Of a DNA stretch of 64,000 bases, positions 28,122-37,816 are shown one piece after another; position 1 is the stretch's first letter; each line of letters begins with the position of its first letter. The notes under the pieces were generated by a model. That model saw nothing but the letters and a program-made list of their open reading frames with translations, was not told where the DNA came from and ran no database searches. Location: contig NZ_JBCLNF010000007.1 in NCBI RefSeq assembly GCF_039062465.1, positions 1 to 64,000 on the forward strand, in the 5' to 3' direction. The stretch is from Parolsenella sp958406235 (GTDB lineage: Bacteria; Actinomycetota; Coriobacteriia; Coriobacteriales; Atopobiaceae). The position numbers and the translations under genes are program-made.

Positions 28122-30686
28122 ATGTGCGACGAGAAGACTAACGATAGGCACGAGTTCCCCGCCTATGACGCTCAGGCCATTGAGGAGAAGTGGCAGCGCG
28201 TCTGGGCCGAAGAAGGCACCTACAAGACCGACGAGGATCCCAGCAAGCCCAAGAAGTACGTGCTGGAGATGTTCCCGTACCCTTCCGGTGACCTTCACAT
28301 GGGTCACGCCCGCAACTACACCATCGGCGATGCCATGGCTCGCCAGGCTCGCATGCGCGGCTTCGACGTGCTTCACCCCATTGGATTCGACGCCTTTGGC
28401 CTCCCCGCGGAGAACGCGGCCATCAAGCACAACACCCAGGCCGGCAAGTGGACGTACCAGAACATGGATAACGCCCTCGCCACCATGCGTCGCATGGGCT
28501 TCTCCTATGACTATGACCGTCTCGTCCGCACCTGTGATCCCGAGTATTACAAGTGGGGTCAGTGGATGTTCCTCAAGATGTGGGAGAAGGGCCTTGCCTA
28601 TCGCGCCACGTCTCCGGTGAACTGGTGCCCCAAGTGCCAGACGGTCCTCGCTAACGAGCAGGTCGTCGACGGCAAGTGCTGGCGTTGCGGCTCCGTGCCC
28701 GAGAAGCGCGAGCTCTCCCAGTGGTACCTCAAGATCACTGACTACGCGCAGGAGCTCCTCGACGACCTCGACAAGCTTGAAGGCTGGCCTGAGAACGTCA
28801 AGGCCCAGCAGCGCAACTGGATCGGCCGTTCCGAGGGCGCGGAGATTGACTTTACCCTCGCCGCCGAGGACGGCGTGACGCCCACCGATCGCAAGATCAC
28901 TGTCTTCACCACCCGTGCCGACACCCTTTTCGGCGTCTCGTTCTTCCTGCTTCCGCCCGAGAGCCCGCTTGCCGCGGAGCTTGTCGCCGGCACCGAGCAC
29001 GAGGCTGCCTTCAAGGAGCTCAAGGCCGCCACGGAGAAGGTCTCCAACGTCGACCGCCAGGGCTCTGAGCGCGAGAAGCACGGCATCTTCACCGGCCGCT
29101 ACGTCATCAATCCGATCAACGGCCGCCCGGCCCCCATCTGGGTCGCAGACTACGTCCTCATGGACTATGGCACCGGTGCCGTCATGGGTGTTCCCTGCGG
29201 TGACCAGCGCGACTTCGACTTCGCCAAGAAGTACGGCCTCGAGATCGCTCCGATCATCTGCGAGAAGGATGACCCCCTCTACGATGAGCTCAAGGACGAG
29301 CGTGAGCTTCGCGTCACGTCCGTCGACTGGGACCACGCCATGGTCGCCGAGGGTTACCTCGTCCAGTCCGGCGAGTTCACCGGCCTTAAGGGCGGCAAGC
29401 ACTCTGAGGCAGTGGACGCCATTCTCGGCTGGCTCTCCGAGCGTGGCCTTGGCCGCGCGAAGGTCCAGTTCCGTCTCCGCGACTGGCTCATCAGCCGCCA
29501 GCGCTACTGGGGCAACCCCATCCCGATGATCCACTGTGACTGCTGCGGCGACGTCCCCGTGCCGTATGACCAGCTGCCGGTCACCCTGCCCGAGAACCTT
29601 GACCTTGGTGCCGGCGAGACCCTCGCCGAGTACGCCCCCTTCTATGAGACGACGTGCCCCAAGTGCGGTAAGCCCGCGAAGCGCATCACGGACACGATGG
29701 ACACTTTCACGTGCTCCAGCTGGTACTACCTGCGCTATTGCGATCCGCACAATACCGAGCTCCCGTTCTCCAAGGAGGCGGTTGATCGCTGGATGCCTGT
29801 CGACAACTACATCGGCGGCATCGAGCACGCGATTCTCCACCTGCTCTATAGCCGCTTCTGGACCAAGGTCCTTCGCGACCTCGGCATGATCGACGCCGAC
29901 GAACCCTTCACCAACCTGCTCTGCCAGGGCATGGTCAAGGACGAGAACGGCGAGACCATGTCCAAGTCCAAGGGCAACGTCGTGCCGCCCTCCAGCGTCA
30001 TCGGGCCCTTCGGCGCGGACACCATGCGTCTTGTCATCCTCTTCATCGCCCCGCCCGAGAAGGACTTCGACTGGGACGAGAAGGCCGTCGCCGGTGCAAA
30101 CCGCTTCATCAAGCGCGCCTGGTCGATCGTATGGCAGCTTTCCGAGGGCGCCCAGGCTGGTGACTTCGATTACACGAAGCTCGATGGTCAGGCGGCCGAG
30201 CTCTTCCGCACGCTTAACGGCCTTGGTGCCCGTTGTACGGCCGACTACGATCGTGGTCAGTTCAACACCGCTATCTCCGCAGTCATGGAGATCGTGAACG
30301 CCGCGAGCAAGTACCTCATCGAGACCCCGGCCGATGAACGCAACCACGAGCTCGACTATCGCGTCGCCCACGACATCGTGGCGATTCTCGCGCCCATCTG
30401 CCCGCACTGGGCCGAGGAGCTTTACCACGAGGCCCTGCACCTCACCGGTTCTGTCTATAACGAGCCGTGGCCGGAGTTCGACGTCGAGCTCTCTCGTGCC
30501 GACACCGTCGAGATCGCCGTCCAGGTAATGGGCAAGGTCCGTGCACGCGTGAACGTCGCCGTCGATGCCAGCCGCGAGGACCTCGAGAAGGCCGCCCTTG
30601 AGGCCGTCGCCTCCCAGATCGAGGGCAAGACCGTTCGCAAGGTCGTCGTCGTTCCCGGCAAGCTCGTCAACGTCGTAGCCAATTAG
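28122..30686 (+). CDS. leuS: Leucyl-tRNA synthetase
   Basis: This 854-residue class I synthetase charges tRNA-Leu. The ATP-site motifs are HMGH (59-62) and MSKSKGN in the C-terminal half; the zinc-ribbon CPKCQ...CWRCG and the editing domain with TRADTLFGVSF lie between. The ATG at 28122 is preferred over one at 28098 because GGAGGG lies 8 bases upstream. Unlike ileS, its short leader shows no T-box; I see only a small hairpin around 28071-28090. Confidence 0.97.
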   Translation: MCDEKTNDRHEFPAYDAQAIEEKWQRVWAEEGTYKTDEDPSKPKKYVLEMFPYPSGDLHMGHARNYTIGDAMARQARMRGFDVLHPIGFDAFGLPAENAAIKHNTQAGKWTYQNMDNALATMRRMGFSYDYDRLVRTCDPEYYKWGQWMFLKMWEKGLAYRATSPVNWCPKCQTVLANEQVVDGKCWRCGSVPEKRELSQWYLKITDYAQELLDDLDKLEGWPENVKAQQRNWIGRSEGAEIDFTLAAEDGVTPTDRKITVFTTRADTLFGVSFFLLPPESPLAAELVAGTEHEAAFKELKAATEKVSNVDRQGSEREKHGIFTGRYVINPINGRPAPIWVADYVLMDYGTGAVMGVPCGDQRDFDFAKKYGLEIAPIICEKDDPLYDELKDERELRVTSVDWDHAMVAEGYLVQSGEFTGLKGGKHSEAVDAILGWLSERGLGRAKVQFRLRDWLISRQRYWGNPIPMIHCDCCGDVPVPYDQLPVTLPENLDLGAGETLAEYAPFYETTCPKCGKPAKRITDTMDTFTCSSWYYLRYCDPHNTELPFSKEAVDRWMPVDNYIGGIEHAILHLLYSRFWTKVLRDLGMIDADEPFTNLLCQGMVKDENGETMSKSKGNVVPPSSVIGPFGADTMRLVILFIAPPEKDFDWDEKAVAGANRFIKRAWSIVWQLSEGAQAGDFDYTKLDGQAAELFRTLNGLGARCTADYDRGQFNTAISAVMEIVNAASKYLIETPADERNHELDYRVAHDIVAILAPICPHWAEELYHEALHLTGSVYNEPWPEFDVELSRADTVEIAVQVMGKVRARVNVAVDASREDLEKAALEAVASQIEGKTVRKVVVVPGKLVNVVAN

Positions 30687-30744
30687 TCCGTCTATGCGGG
30701 GCGCTTCTTGCGCCCCGCCGTCATGTTATGAGGTGAGGTCGGCC

Positions 30745-31314
30745 ATGAAGTGTCCGCATTGCGGTCGTGACCTTGGGGAGGGTCTGCTTCCCACTCGCTG
30801 TCCCGGTTGCGGGAGCGCCTTGTCTGGCGCCAAGAGGGGGCATAGGGCCAATCGTCACGAGCAGCGTGCATCTGCCGACCTCGCCGCCGCCTCTCGCAGG
30901 AGCGTCGAGGGCCTTTCCGGCATGGGCGCGGGCCGTCGCTCTCGCGGGGAGACCGGCAAGCGCGTCGCTCGTCTTTTCCTTGGCTTTCTGCTGGTCGCGG
31001 TGTTCTGCTGCCTGGTCTTCTTCATGGCCTATCGCGCCGAGCTCATTGGCGGCAGGACAATCCCCAACGTTGTCGGCTCTGGCACCGAGCAGGCGACTTC
31101 TCGCCTCTCTGACAAGGGCTTTAACGTCGGGGTGAACGAGGTGGAGTCGACCGAGCAGCTAACCGGTCGTGTCATCTCGACCAACCCGCCCGCCGGCACG
31201 CGTGCCGACAAGGGCTCGACCGTGACCATCGACGTTGCGAAGAACCCCGAGACAGCGGCTGCGAACGATGCTCCGGAAACAGCCGGAGAGGCCGTCGCGG
31301 AGGCGGGGGAGTAG
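30745..31314 (+). CDS. Zinc-ribbon, single-pass membrane protein with one PASTA domain
   Basis: This 189-residue protein has an N-terminal zinc ribbon (CPHCG at 3-7, CPGCG near 24-28), a basic linker, one membrane segment (about 76-96) and an extracytoplasmic PASTA domain (about 100-165: RTIPNVVGSGTEQATSRL through STVTIDVAKN). The C-terminal tail is Ala/Glu-rich. PASTA domains bind cell-wall muropeptides and beta-lactams, usually in Ser/Thr kinases or penicillin-binding proteins; here neither catalytic domain is present. It lies between leuS and the rimP operon. Function unknown; a cell-wall sensing or scaffolding role is inference. Confidence 0.82.
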   Translation: MKCPHCGRDLGEGLLPTRCPGCGSALSGAKRGHRANRHEQRASADLAAASRRSVEGLSGMGAGRRSRGETGKRVARLFLGFLLVAVFCCLVFFMAYRAELIGGRTIPNVVGSGTEQATSRLSDKGFNVGVNEVESTEQLTGRVISTNPPAGTRADKGSTVTIDVAKNPETAAANDAPETAGEAVAEAGE

Positions 31315-31606
31315 CGGCTCTTTTGGGAGCGGCGTCTCTTTTGCCTGACGAGGACACTCCGGTGACTGGCTGCGCGCCTTTCCGCCGATCCTAACCGGAG
31401 CTAGGCTTCGCAAGGAGGATGCGAGTTGTGTGCTCGACTTGTGACATATCTGCACACACAAAATGCATCTTGACGTGTTACCTGCTTGTTTATTAAACTG
31501 TCTCCGATAAGAGTGTTTGATTGAGGGATGTGGGGTGGAGTTTTCGCCCCGCATCTCTTTGTGTGTAAGCGGGGGTTATACGCCTCGCGCTGGGAAGGAG
31601 GGTCAC
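31315..31606 (+). promoter_or_regulatory. Promoter and structured leader of the rimP-nusA-infB operon
   Basis: TTGACG at 31470-31475 and TAAACT at 31494-31499 (18-base spacer) form a plausible promoter in an AT-rich patch. Downstream, a 9-bp hairpin (31527-31535 with 31547-31555, one G-T pair) followed by TCTTT looks like a weak terminator inside the leader, as might be used for attenuation by NusA. The role is inferred. Confidence 0.55.
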
Positions 31607-32143
31607 ATGGCAGAGGACAAGGCCGCTGCAATCCTCGAGGTCCTCGAGGTAGCGGGCGCTCAGCATGGCATCGACGTCGTTGACGTGGAGGTCGTTGGCG
31701 CCACCAAGGCCCCTACGGTTCGCGTCCGCATCGACTGGGCCTATGACCCGGAGAACGCGGAGAGGGGCACCATCTCGCTCGATGACGTCGCCGCTCAGAC
31801 CGAGTGGGTTTCCGAGGTTCTCGACGCGTTCGACCCGTTCTCCGGCTCCTACACCCTCGAGGTGAGCTCGCCGGGTCTCGATCGCCCGCTTCGCCGCGAG
31901 ACCGACTTCGAGCGCTTCGCTGGCGAGACCGTCGCCCTCACGACGACTGCGGTTGAGGGTCGTCGCCGTTACTCCGGCAAGCTTGTCGGCATGCGTGATG
32001 GCTCCGTCGTCATCGTCGATGACGAGGGCGAGGTCGAGATTCCCCTCTCCGAGGTACGTCGCTGCACCATCAAGCCTACCTTTGAGAAGGGCGAGAAGAA
32101 GTCCTTCGACAAGCCCAAGAAGGGCAAGGCGCAGAAGGCCTAA
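31607..32143 (+). CDS. rimP: Ribosome maturation factor RimP
   Basis: This 178-residue protein helps assemble the 30S subunit. The N-terminal alpha/beta domain (VEVVGATKAPTVRVRIDW, SEVLDAFDPFSGSYTLEVSSPG split) and the C-terminal SH3-like domain (ETVALTTTAVEGRRRYSGKL) are clear. The C-terminal tail is a Lys-rich stretch of about 20 residues. GGAAGGAGGG precedes the ATG. It is first in the rimP-nusA-infB operon, a nearly universal arrangement. Confidence 0.93.
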   Translation: MAEDKAAAILEVLEVAGAQHGIDVVDVEVVGATKAPTVRVRIDWAYDPENAERGTISLDDVAAQTEWVSEVLDAFDPFSGSYTLEVSSPGLDRPLRRETDFERFAGETVALTTTAVEGRRRYSGKLVGMRDGSVVIVDDEGEVEIPLSEVRRCTIKPTFEKGEKKSFDKPKKGKAQKA

Positions 32144-32233
32144 CGGCTTTCGTTCGCGGGTCTGCCCATTTCGCACTCAGTTTGGAAACGAATGGCCTAG
32201 AGCCATATGACAGATAACCAGGAAGGAACGCAC

Positions 32234-33493
32234 ATGGCATCTGAGATGATGGAAGCCCTGATGATGCTCTGCCAGGAGAAGCACATCGACGAGCTCTACC
32301 TGCTCGACCGCCTCGAGCAGTCGCTCGCCGCGAGCTACGCCAACGTCATGCGCCTCGACTTCGGCGCCAAGGTCACCATCGACCGTACCACCGGCAAGAT
32401 CTACGTCTACAAGCTCATCCCGAAGGATGACTCGATGGACGAGGAGGGCAACTACACCGAGTTCGACGAGGTCGACGTCACGCCCAAGGACACGAGCCGC
32501 ATCGCCGCGCAGCACGCCAAGGCCGAGATCAATGCAATCGTCCGCAACGCCGCTCGCGAGCAGATCTACGAGGAGTTCTCCGCTCGCGTCGGTGACATCA
32601 TCACCGGCACCGTCCTCCAGTCCACGCCTGACTTCACGATCGTCAAGATTCGCGAGGGCGTCGAGGCCGAGCTCCCGCACTTCGATCGCAAGCGTCACCC
32701 GGAGGAGCGCAACGAGCGTCCGGCCGGCGAGCGCTATAGCCACAACCAGCGCATCAAGGCCGTCATCATCGACGTCCGCGACCCGAACGCCACCGTGCAG
32801 CCCGTTCGCGGCGAGCACTCCCGCCCGTCCATCGTGGTGAGCCGCACCCACCCGGAGCTCCTCCGTCGCCTCTTCGAGCTCGAGGTCCCCGAGATTTACG
32901 ACGGCGTCGTCGAGGTCCGCTCCATCGCTCGTGAGGCCGGCGTCCGCTCCAAGGTCGCCGTCTCCTCCCTCGATGACCGCCTCGATCCGGTCGGCGCCTG
33001 CGTCGGCCCCAAGGGCAGCCGCGTGCGCACCGTCGTTGGCGAGCTCCGTGGCGAGCGCGTCGACGTCGTCCTGTGGAGCGATGACCCGGCTCGCTGCGTC
33101 GCCAACGCGCTCTCCCCGGCGAAGGTCTCCCGCGTCCTGTTTGATGAGGACACCAACTACGCCACCGTCATCGTCCCGGACGATCAGCTCTCCCTTGCCA
33201 TCGGCAAGGAGGGCCAGAACGCCCGTCTCGCCGCTCGCCTGACCGGCATGCACATCGACATCAAGAACGAGTCGCTCGCCGCCGGTATGCTCGAGGGCAT
33301 CTCCGCGCCTTCCGCCGAGCCCGAGGACCTCATCGACGTCGACGAGGCTCATCGCTGCGAGTACGTCGGCGCCAACGGCGTCCGCTGTCGCAACATGGCT
33401 CGCCCCAACTCCCGCTACTGCGGCGTCCACGAGGCCATTGCCCTTGCCGGCGACGACGTCGAGGTCTCCGACGACCCGGACTCCCTGATCTAG
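32234..33493 (+). CDS. nusA: Transcription termination/antitermination protein NusA with C-terminal zinc-finger-like tail
   Basis: This 419-residue factor binds RNA polymerase and nascent RNA to control pausing, termination and antitermination. In order it has the N-terminal RNAP-binding domain (about 1-130), the S1 domain (VGDIITGTVLQ), and two KH domains (DPVGACVGPKGSRVR; LAIGKEGQNARLAARLTG). After the KH domains comes a tail with Cys375, Cys385, Cys396 and His399 spaced like a small zinc finger, which is not part of standard NusA. The usual ylxR gene is missing downstream. AGGAAGGAAC precedes the ATG at 32234. Confidence 0.95.
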   Translation: MASEMMEALMMLCQEKHIDELYLLDRLEQSLAASYANVMRLDFGAKVTIDRTTGKIYVYKLIPKDDSMDEEGNYTEFDEVDVTPKDTSRIAAQHAKAEINAIVRNAAREQIYEEFSARVGDIITGTVLQSTPDFTIVKIREGVEAELPHFDRKRHPEERNERPAGERYSHNQRIKAVIIDVRDPNATVQPVRGEHSRPSIVVSRTHPELLRRLFELEVPEIYDGVVEVRSIAREAGVRSKVAVSSLDDRLDPVGACVGPKGSRVRTVVGELRGERVDVVLWSDDPARCVANALSPAKVSRVLFDEDTNYATVIVPDDQLSLAIGKEGQNARLAARLTGMHIDIKNESLAAGMLEGISAPSAEPEDLIDVDEAHRCEYVGANGVRCRNMARPNSRYCGVHEAIALAGDDVEVSDDPDSLI

Positions 33494-33577
33494 GATGCTC
33501 GAGCCCAGACGGCTCATTTGACTTGAAACCCTGCGGGCAAGACCCGCAATGATTGCCCGCACAGGAAGGTAGGTCAC

Positions 33578-36193
33578 ATGGCAAAGACCCGCGTACATGA
33601 CCTTGCCAAGGAATTTGGCATGACGAGCAAGGAGATGCTCGGCCACCTCGCCGACATGAAGATCCCGGCGAAGTCCGCCTCGAGCACCCTCGAGGATGCC
33701 TACGTCTCGATGATTCGTAAGAAGATGGCTCCGATCCTCGAGGCCCACGCCGCGGAGATCGAGGCTGCCAAGCAGGCCGAGGCCGAGGAGAAGGCCAAGG
33801 CCGAGGCCGAGGAGCGCGCCCGCGCCGAGGAGGAGCGTCTCGAGGCCGAGAAGCGCCGCGAGGCCGAGCGCGCCAAGGAGGCCGAGGAGCGTGCTCGCCT
33901 CGAGGCCGAGCGCAAGCGCAAGGAAGAGGAGCGCGCCGAGGCCGAGCGCAAGCGCAAGGAAGAGGAGGAGCGTAACCGCGTCCGCGACAACGCCCCCAAG
34001 TCCGTGCCTTCCATGACCAGCCTGCTTGACCAGATCGCCCAGCAGGAGCAGATCCTCAAGGCGCAGCGCGAGGAGCAGGCCGCCAAGAAGGCCGAGGCCG
34101 CCCCGAGTCGTTCCCGTCGTGGTAACCAGCACGCTACCGCGAAGAGCGCCCCCAAGGACGAGGGTCCCGCCACGCCCGAGAAGGCCGCCACTGCGCGCGG
34201 TCGCGGCAAGCGCAAGGGCCACACCGAGGATGACGGCGAGGATCGCTACAGCCGCATGGCCAAGGCCGCCGAGGAGTACAACCGCGAGCGCGTCCTCGAG
34301 GAGGCCCGCGCCAGCGTCGAGGAGGCGTCCCGCGAGTCGACCGGCCGCCGCAAGAAGCGCAAGGAGCGCCGCCAGAAGCAGGCCGAGCAGGCCGCCAAGG
34401 AGCAGGCAATCGAGGAGGCCATCGCGAACGACCAGAACGTCGCCGAGATTGGCATGGTCAAGGTCCCGACCGGCTCCACCGTCGCCGAGCTCGCCGAGCT
34501 GCTCGACGTTCCCGCCTCTGACATCGTCAAGCGCCTGTTCCTCCTGGGCAGCCCGCTCACGATGACGCAGTCCATGTCCGACGACCTCATCGAGCTCGTC
34601 GCCGATGACCTCGGTCGCGAGGTCAAGGTCATGAGCAAGGAGGAGGAGAACTCCTTCACGTTCTACGACGATCCGGCTGACCTTCTCCCGCGCGCTCCCG
34701 TCGTGACCGTCATGGGTCACGTCGACCATGGCAAGACGTCCCTGCTCGACGCCATCCGCCACACCGGCGTTGCCAGCGGCGAGGCCGGCGGCATCACGCA
34801 GGCCATCGGTGCGTCTCAGGTCAAGATCGGCGACCGCACGATCACCTTCATCGATACCCCTGGTCACGAGACCTTCACCGCCATGCGTGCCCGTGGCGCC
34901 AAGGTGACGGACATCGTCATCCTGATCGTCGCCGCGGACGACGGTGTCATGCCCCAGACCGTCGAGTCGATCAACCACGCGAAGGCCGCCGGCGTGCCCA
35001 TCATCGTGGCCGTCAACAAGATCGACAAGCCCGGCGCCAACCCCGACAGGGTCCGTCAGGAGCTCACCGAGTACGGCATCATCCCGGAGGAGTGGGGCGG
35101 ACAGAACATGTTCGTCAATATCTCCGCGAAGAAGAAGATCGGCATCGACGAGCTGCTCGAGACTGTCCTTCTCCAGGCTGACGTCCTCGAGCTCAAGGCC
35201 AACCCGAATACCTTCGCGTCCGGCAACGTCCTCGAGGCCAAGCTCGATCGCGGTCGCGGCTCCGTCGCTACGGTCCTCGTGACCCGCGGTACGCTCCACA
35301 TTGGCGATTCCCTGGTCGCCGGCATGGCCTACGGATCCGTCCGTGCCATGCTCGACCCGAAGGGCCGTCCGGTCACCGAGGCTGGCCCCTCTGACCCGGT
35401 CGAGATCCTCGGTCTCCAGAGCGTTCCCGCCGCCGGCGACGAGTTCCGCGTCTTCACCGAGGCCCGCGAGGCCCGCGCCCTCGCCGAGCAGCGCGCCCTC
35501 AAGGCCCGTATCGAGGAGCAGAACCGCGTCAAGCACGTCACGCTCGAGACGCTCTTCTCCACGATGGAGGACGCCGAGGTCAAGGAGCTCAACCTCGTCA
35601 TCAAGGCCGACGTCCAGGGTTCGATCGAGGCTCTTCAGGACTCCCTCGACAAGATGGATCAGTCCGAGGTTCGCATCAACACGATTCACTCCGCCGTCGG
35701 TGCCATCACCGAGACGGACGTCACCCTTGCCGACGCCTCCAACGCCATCATCATCGGCTTCGGCGTGCGTCCGGATGCCAAGGCCCGTTCCGCCGCTGAA
35801 CACCAGGGCGTCGAGATTCGCTGCTACGACGTCATTTACAAGGCCCTCGAGGACCTCGATGCCGCCCGCATCGGCATGCTCAAGCCCACGGAGGTCGAGG
35901 TCTCCACGGGCATGGCGCTCGTCCTCGACACCTTCAAGGTGCCGAAGGTCGGCATTGCCGCCGGCGTCCGCGTCGAGGAGGGCGAGATTGCCGCTACCAA
36001 CTCCGTGCGCCTCGTCCGTGACGGCATCGTCGTCTACAACGGCAAGATTGCGTCCCTGCGCCACTACAAGGAGGACGTCAAGACCCTCCGCAGCGGCCTC
36101 GAGGGCGGCATCGGTCTCGAGAACTTCCAGGACATCAAGCCTGGCGACCAGATCGAGGCCTACCGCATCGACGAGGTCGCGCGCACCGAGTAG
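33578..36193 (+). CDS. infB: Translation initiation factor IF-2
   Basis: This 871-residue GTPase places initiator tRNA on the 30S subunit. The N-terminal IF2_N domain (about 1-55) leads into a long charged helical stretch rich in Glu, Ala, Arg and Lys (about 60-290), with repeats such as RKRKEEERAEAE. A second IF2_N motif precedes the GTPase domain with GHVDHGKT (380-387), DTPGHE and NKID. Domains II to IV complete the protein. GGAAGG upstream supports the ATG. It follows nusA after 84 bases. Confidence 0.97.
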   Translation: MAKTRVHDLAKEFGMTSKEMLGHLADMKIPAKSASSTLEDAYVSMIRKKMAPILEAHAAEIEAAKQAEAEEKAKAEAEERARAEEERLEAEKRREAERAKEAEERARLEAERKRKEEERAEAERKRKEEEERNRVRDNAPKSVPSMTSLLDQIAQQEQILKAQREEQAAKKAEAAPSRSRRGNQHATAKSAPKDEGPATPEKAATARGRGKRKGHTEDDGEDRYSRMAKAAEEYNRERVLEEARASVEEASRESTGRRKKRKERRQKQAEQAAKEQAIEEAIANDQNVAEIGMVKVPTGSTVAELAELLDVPASDIVKRLFLLGSPLTMTQSMSDDLIELVADDLGREVKVMSKEEENSFTFYDDPADLLPRAPVVTVMGHVDHGKTSLLDAIRHTGVASGEAGGITQAIGASQVKIGDRTITFIDTPGHETFTAMRARGAKVTDIVILIVAADDGVMPQTVESINHAKAAGVPIIVAVNKIDKPGANPDRVRQELTEYGIIPEEWGGQNMFVNISAKKKIGIDELLETVLLQADVLELKANPNTFASGNVLEAKLDRGRGSVATVLVTRGTLHIGDSLVAGMAYGSVRAMLDPKGRPVTEAGPSDPVEILGLQSVPAAGDEFRVFTEAREARALAEQRALKARIEEQNRVKHVTLETLFSTMEDAEVKELNLVIKADVQGSIEALQDSLDKMDQSEVRINTIHSAVGAITETDVTLADASNAIIIGFGVRPDAKARSAAEHQGVEIRCYDVIYKALEDLDAARIGMLKPTEVEVSTGMALVLDTFKVPKVGIAAGVRVEEGEIAATNSVRLVRDGIVVYNGKIASLRHYKEDVKTLRSGLEGGIGLENFQDIKPGDQIEAYRIDEVARTE

Positions 36194-36275
36194 CCTCGGG
36201 CGGGTATAACGCTAGTAACGTACCTGGGGCGGCCCAACGCGGGTCGCCCCTACTTGACCAAAGAAGGTGGAAACG

Positions 36276-36728
36276 ATGAAGCAGAACTCCTCTTCGCGTA
36301 GGAACGGCGAGATCGCGCGTGAGAAGCTCGCCAGCATCCTCCTGTTCGAGATCTCCGACCCCGATCTCGAGCTTGTGACCCTCACTGGTTGCGAGGTGTC
36401 CGTCGACCGCTCCTTCGTTCGCGCCTACGTCTCCTGCGAGCCCGAGCGCTACGAGTCCGTCATGGCGGCACTGAATCGCGCCAAGGGTCGCCTTCGTTCG
36501 CTGCTCGGCCGTGCCCTCGGTTGGCGCGTGACCCCCGAACTCGCCTTCTCTCTCGACACCACTACCGACGAGGCCGAGCGCATCGCCGTCGCCCTCGAGA
36601 ACCGTCCTCCCACGATTGACGTCGAGAAGGACGAGTTCGGCTATCCCGTCGTCGATGGCTCCGGGGACGATGAGGACGCCGATGGCGCTGATGATGTCGA
36701 CGCTCTCGAAGAGGACGCTGAGGCTTAA
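36276..36728 (+). CDS. rbfA: Ribosome-binding factor A
   Basis: This 150-residue KH-like protein binds 16S rRNA during 30S maturation. The family pattern is seen in ARE KLASILLFEISDPDL (split), SVDRSFVRAYVS and RVTPELAFSLDTTTDEAERI. The last 40 residues are a highly acidic tail (Asp/Glu-rich) not needed for the fold. The ATG at 36276 has AAGAAGGTGG before it; an ATG nine bases earlier is less well placed. It sits after infB as usual. Confidence 0.93.
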   Translation: MKQNSSSRRNGEIAREKLASILLFEISDPDLELVTLTGCEVSVDRSFVRAYVSCEPERYESVMAALNRAKGRLRSLLGRALGWRVTPELAFSLDTTTDEAERIAVALENRPPTIDVEKDEFGYPVVDGSGDDEDADGADDVDALEEDAEA

Positions 36729-36731
36729 ACC

Positions 36732-37808
36732 ATGAACGTAGGGGACGAGAAGGTCTTCTCAGAACAACGAGAGAAGTTCGCGCAGGTGGCTGCACTCATT
36801 GATGCTGCGACCGAGATTGTCATCTGCGCGCACACCAACCCGGACGGCGACGCCCTGGGTTCTGGCCTTGCGCTCGCGCAGCTCATCTCCCAGCACTGGG
36901 AGGACAAGCACGTCACGAACCTGCTCGCTGACAACGACCCTATACCGCGCCTGTACCGCTTCCTCCCCGGAGCGGATTCCTTCGTTCGCGCAAGCGCGTA
37001 TGAGGGCGATCCCGACCTGTTCATCATCGTCGACCTCTCCGTCGCGTCACGCCTGAATCAGGCTCAGCCAGTGCTCGAGCGCAGCGCGCACGTCGCGATC
37101 CTCGACCACCATCCGTCCACAACGCCCTTCGGCGACGTCGCGCTCATTCGTCCCGACGCGGCCGCTGCCGGCGTGATCATCGCGGAGTTCGCGCTTGCGA
37201 TGGGAGCCACGATCACTCCCGACATCGCCAACTGCCTGTTCTGCGCGATTGTGACCGACACGGGCCGCTTCCAGTACCAGAACGCGGATTCCGAGGCGTT
37301 CGAGTGCGCCAGCATGCTTGTGGATGCGGGCGCGTCGCCCTCGCTCATCTCACTCAACGTGTACCAGAGCTTCAGGCTCGCCTACCTCCACCTCGAGAGC
37401 GTGGTCATGGGCAGGATCGTGACGTTCGAGCACGGGCGTATCGCCTACAGCTACGCCACGAGGAAAGATCTCGAGCGTACGGGCGCCTTGCCTGACGAGT
37501 GCGACGGTCTCATTGATGTCGTTCGCAGCGTCGAGGGCTCCGAGCTCGCGCTCTTCCTCAAGGAGACGCCGGACGGCCTGATCCGCGGAAACCTCCGCTC
37601 CAAGGGAGACCATGACATCTCCGTCGTCGCCCGCGCCTTCGGGGGAGGTGGCCACAAGGCCGCGTCCGGCTTTACGACGGACATGGGCATCGACGCCACG
37701 CTCGCCGCGGTGCTGCCCCTCATGCGCGCCGTCCTCGTCGCGGGTCCCGGCGAGAGTCCCACCCCCATTGCTCGACAGCTATCGTTGAACATCGACCGAG
37801 AGGCATAA
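36732..37808 (+). CDS. DHH/DHHA1 family phosphoesterase, NrnA-like oligoribonuclease
   Basis: This 358-residue enzyme probably degrades short RNA oligomers and 3'-phosphoadenosine 5'-phosphate, like NrnA. The DHH domain has HTNPDGDALGSG (34-45), the metal ligands of IIVDLS, and LDHHPS; the DHHA1 domain ends with GGGGHKAASG. Such genes commonly lie between rbfA and truB in Actinomycetota and Firmicutes. It starts 3 bases after rbfA. Some homologues are c-di-AMP or pGpG phosphodiesterases, so the substrate is not certain. Confidence 0.9.
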   Translation: MNVGDEKVFSEQREKFAQVAALIDAATEIVICAHTNPDGDALGSGLALAQLISQHWEDKHVTNLLADNDPIPRLYRFLPGADSFVRASAYEGDPDLFIIVDLSVASRLNQAQPVLERSAHVAILDHHPSTTPFGDVALIRPDAAAAGVIIAEFALAMGATITPDIANCLFCAIVTDTGRFQYQNADSEAFECASMLVDAGASPSLISLNVYQSFRLAYLHLESVVMGRIVTFEHGRIAYSYATRKDLERTGALPDECDGLIDVVRSVEGSELALFLKETPDGLIRGNLRSKGDHDISVVARAFGGGGHKAASGFTTDMGIDATLAAVLPLMRAVLVAGPGESPTPIARQLSLNIDREA

Positions 37809-37816
37809 CGACACCT

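Noticed and set aside
28083..30440. A 785-residue minus-strand open frame
   Set aside because: Antisense shadow of leuS, same bias.
32177..36064. A 1295-residue minus-strand open frame
   Set aside because: It is the mirror of nusA and infB; high GC removes stops. It has no domain sense and spans two clear genes on the plus strand.
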